Part shown: piece after piece, positions 63,105 to 64,000 of the stretch
How positions within the stretch are numbered: the stretch's first letter is position 1
Layout: each line of letters opens with the position of its first letter
Source: Haloarcula sp. CBA1127
Lineage (GTDB): Archaea; Halobacteriota; Halobacteria; Halobacteriales; Haloarculaceae
Reading direction: 5' to 3'
Length of the DNA stretch: 64,000 bases
Assembly (NCBI RefSeq): GCF_001485575.1
Contig: NZ_BCNB01000006.1
Span: 372,001-436,000 of the forward strand
Translations under genes and position numbers: made by a program
Notes under the pieces: generated by a model
What the model was told of the DNA's origin: nothing
Database searches by the model: none
What the model saw: the letters and a program-made list of their open reading frames with translations, nothing else

Positions 63105-64000
63105 TCACTCAGTTCGCTCGTAGGCACCATCCCGCCGGAGCCGGGCCTGTTCGCGGACGATAGCCGGCGTTCGACAGCGGCCCGGTTCGCCGGTGACCTG
63201 CGGGACGGTACAGTTGTTACAGCTCTCACACAGCGCGTCTGCGCCGTCGAGCAGGCGTGCGCCGAGTCGCGGTTCGGCGTAGAACGGGCGGGCCATCCCG
63301 ACCGCGTCAGCGGCGGTGGTCGCTCCAGTCGCTCCGAGATACCGGTCACAGTCGGCACGCGTTCGAAGACCGCCCTCCAGCAAAACCGGCACGTCCACGC
63401 GCTCGCGCACCGCTCGGCAGAAGTCGGCGTTCCAGCCTGGGTCGCGGCTGAAACGGCGGGCCTGCAGGCGATTAAGCAACTGAACGGCACGCGCTCGTCG
63501 GCGTCCGCCGAAGACCGCTGCGTAGTCGTCCTGCAGGTCACTCGCGTCCCAGGCCCGGTCCGGAAACGCACCACGGACAATGCTCATATCCCAGAACGGG
63601 GACACTTCGACCGGCACAAGACCGTCATAGCCGATGGCCGCTGCTCGCGTCGCAATAGCCACACCATCCCTCCGAGTGAGATGCCGTCGAACGAAACTCG
63701 GCGCAGCGGTCTCAGCTGGGACCTTCGTGACCAGCGGCACGTCGCCAGCGTGTTCCCGAACGGCGTCGTGGATTGCTTCGAGGAAGCGGACACCGTCCCG
63801 GAACTCGTCGTTCCGATGGTTGTAAAACGGCGAGAGGAACTGCTGGATCAGGCTCATGTTCGCCGCAGAAAGGTGGATGCCGTCATAGCCCGCGTCGACG
63901 GCGTAGCCGGCACAGCGCCCGAACTGCTCGGCCAAGGCCCACACCTCCTCTGTCGAGAGGACATCCGGCTGGAGCGAAATCAGGCCAAGCCGGTCAAGCA
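63105..64000 (-). CDS. Old Yellow Enzyme-type NADH:flavin oxidoreductase (partial)
   Basis: The C-terminal 297 residues of a flavoenzyme; the frame is open to the window edge. It shows the FMN barrel with GYDGIHLSAANMSLIQQFLSP and the late VGMARPFYAEP strand. The four cysteines in CESCNNC and GRC are where 2,4-dienoyl-CoA reductase-like members bind a 4Fe-4S cluster. It may act on enoyl compounds. The N-terminal substrate-binding part lies outside. Confidence 0.82.
   Translation of the reverse strand, partial: LDRLGLISLQPDVLSTEEVWALAEQFGRCAGYAVDAGYDGIHLSAANMSLIQQFLSPFYNHRNDEFRDGVRFLEAIHDAVREHAGDVPLVTKVPAETAAPSFVRRHLTRRDGVAIATRAAAIGYDGLVPVEVSPFWDMSIVRGAFPDRAWDASDLQDDYAAVFGGRRRARAVQLLNRLQARRFSRDPGWNADFCRAVRERVDVPVLLEGGLRTRADCDRYLGATGATTAADAVGMARPFYAEPRLGARLLDGADALCESCNNCTVPQVTGEPGRCRTPAIVREQARLRRDGAYERTE

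Noticed and set aside
1-64000. CRISPR array, tRNA or rRNA genes, IS elements
   Set aside because: I looked through the intergenic stretches for regular repeats, cloverleaf ends and transposase motifs and found none; weak or degenerate copies could have been missed by eye.

Overview
This window is a high-GC haloarchaeal chromosome segment, most like Haloarcula. Predicted proteins are very acidic, most promoters have TATA boxes about 25-35 bases from the start codon with almost no leader, and many small haloarchaea-only families are present. A complete type III PHA synthase locus encodes a 181-residue PhaE and a PhaC with its Cys at 162, as I recall for Haloarcula. No rRNA, tRNA, CRISPR array, transposase or integrase was found.

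Layout. 0-8.9 kb: the tail of a winged-helix regulator with a small membrane protein, a 2-oxoacid dehydrogenase operon (E1alpha, E1beta, E2, membrane protein, E3), prephenate dehydratase, Hsp20 and a peroxiredoxin. 9-18.2 kb: leuS, a PAS histidine kinase, tandem small zinc ribbons, an ornithine cyclodeaminase/alanine dehydrogenase-type enzyme, a lipoprotein and the first thermosome gene. 18.3-24 kb: mutS, a Bat-type HTH regulator, a HalOD1 protein and nucS, so two unrelated mismatch-processing proteins lie close together. 24-36.3 kb: a PH-domain protein, oxidoreductases, an amidotransferase, a cupin, a PHP phosphoesterase, a KaiC-like ATPase with a partner, an Nmad3 protein, a left-handed beta-helix acyltransferase, a CPBP protease and an aldo/keto reductase. 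36.7-43.6 kb: radA, a frameshifted membrane gene, PspAB, HtpX, an epimerase, NMD3 and a Trm5/Tyw2-type methyltransferase. 43.6-47.7 kb: an S9 peptidase bracketed by a perfect 24-bp direct repeat made of the end of the neighbouring XPD-type helicase gene. 47.8-57.4 kb: a cold-shock protein, a second winged-helix/membrane-protein module, a second CPBP protease, two nucleotide-sugar-type dehydrogenases, a DUF5784 protein next to an AAA ATPase, and a second thermosome gene. 57.7-62.2 kb: the PHA locus phaR-phaP-phaE-phaC with divergent phaJ. 62.2-64 kb: an alpha/beta hydrolase and a partial Old Yellow Enzyme-type oxidoreductase.

The most useful non-standard observations are: the direct repeat around the S9 peptidase gene; a 33-bp four-half-site dyad directly upstream of the phaR promoter; a one-base frameshift in the gene after pspAB; near-identical core promoters on the two thermosome genes; a helix-hairpin-helix-like tail on PhaC; and an apparent repeat-derived insertion inside the Trm5/Tyw2-type gene. 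I did not find a convincing new defence or mobile system. All family assignments are from reading sequence motifs and from memory; DUF numbers in particular are recollections.
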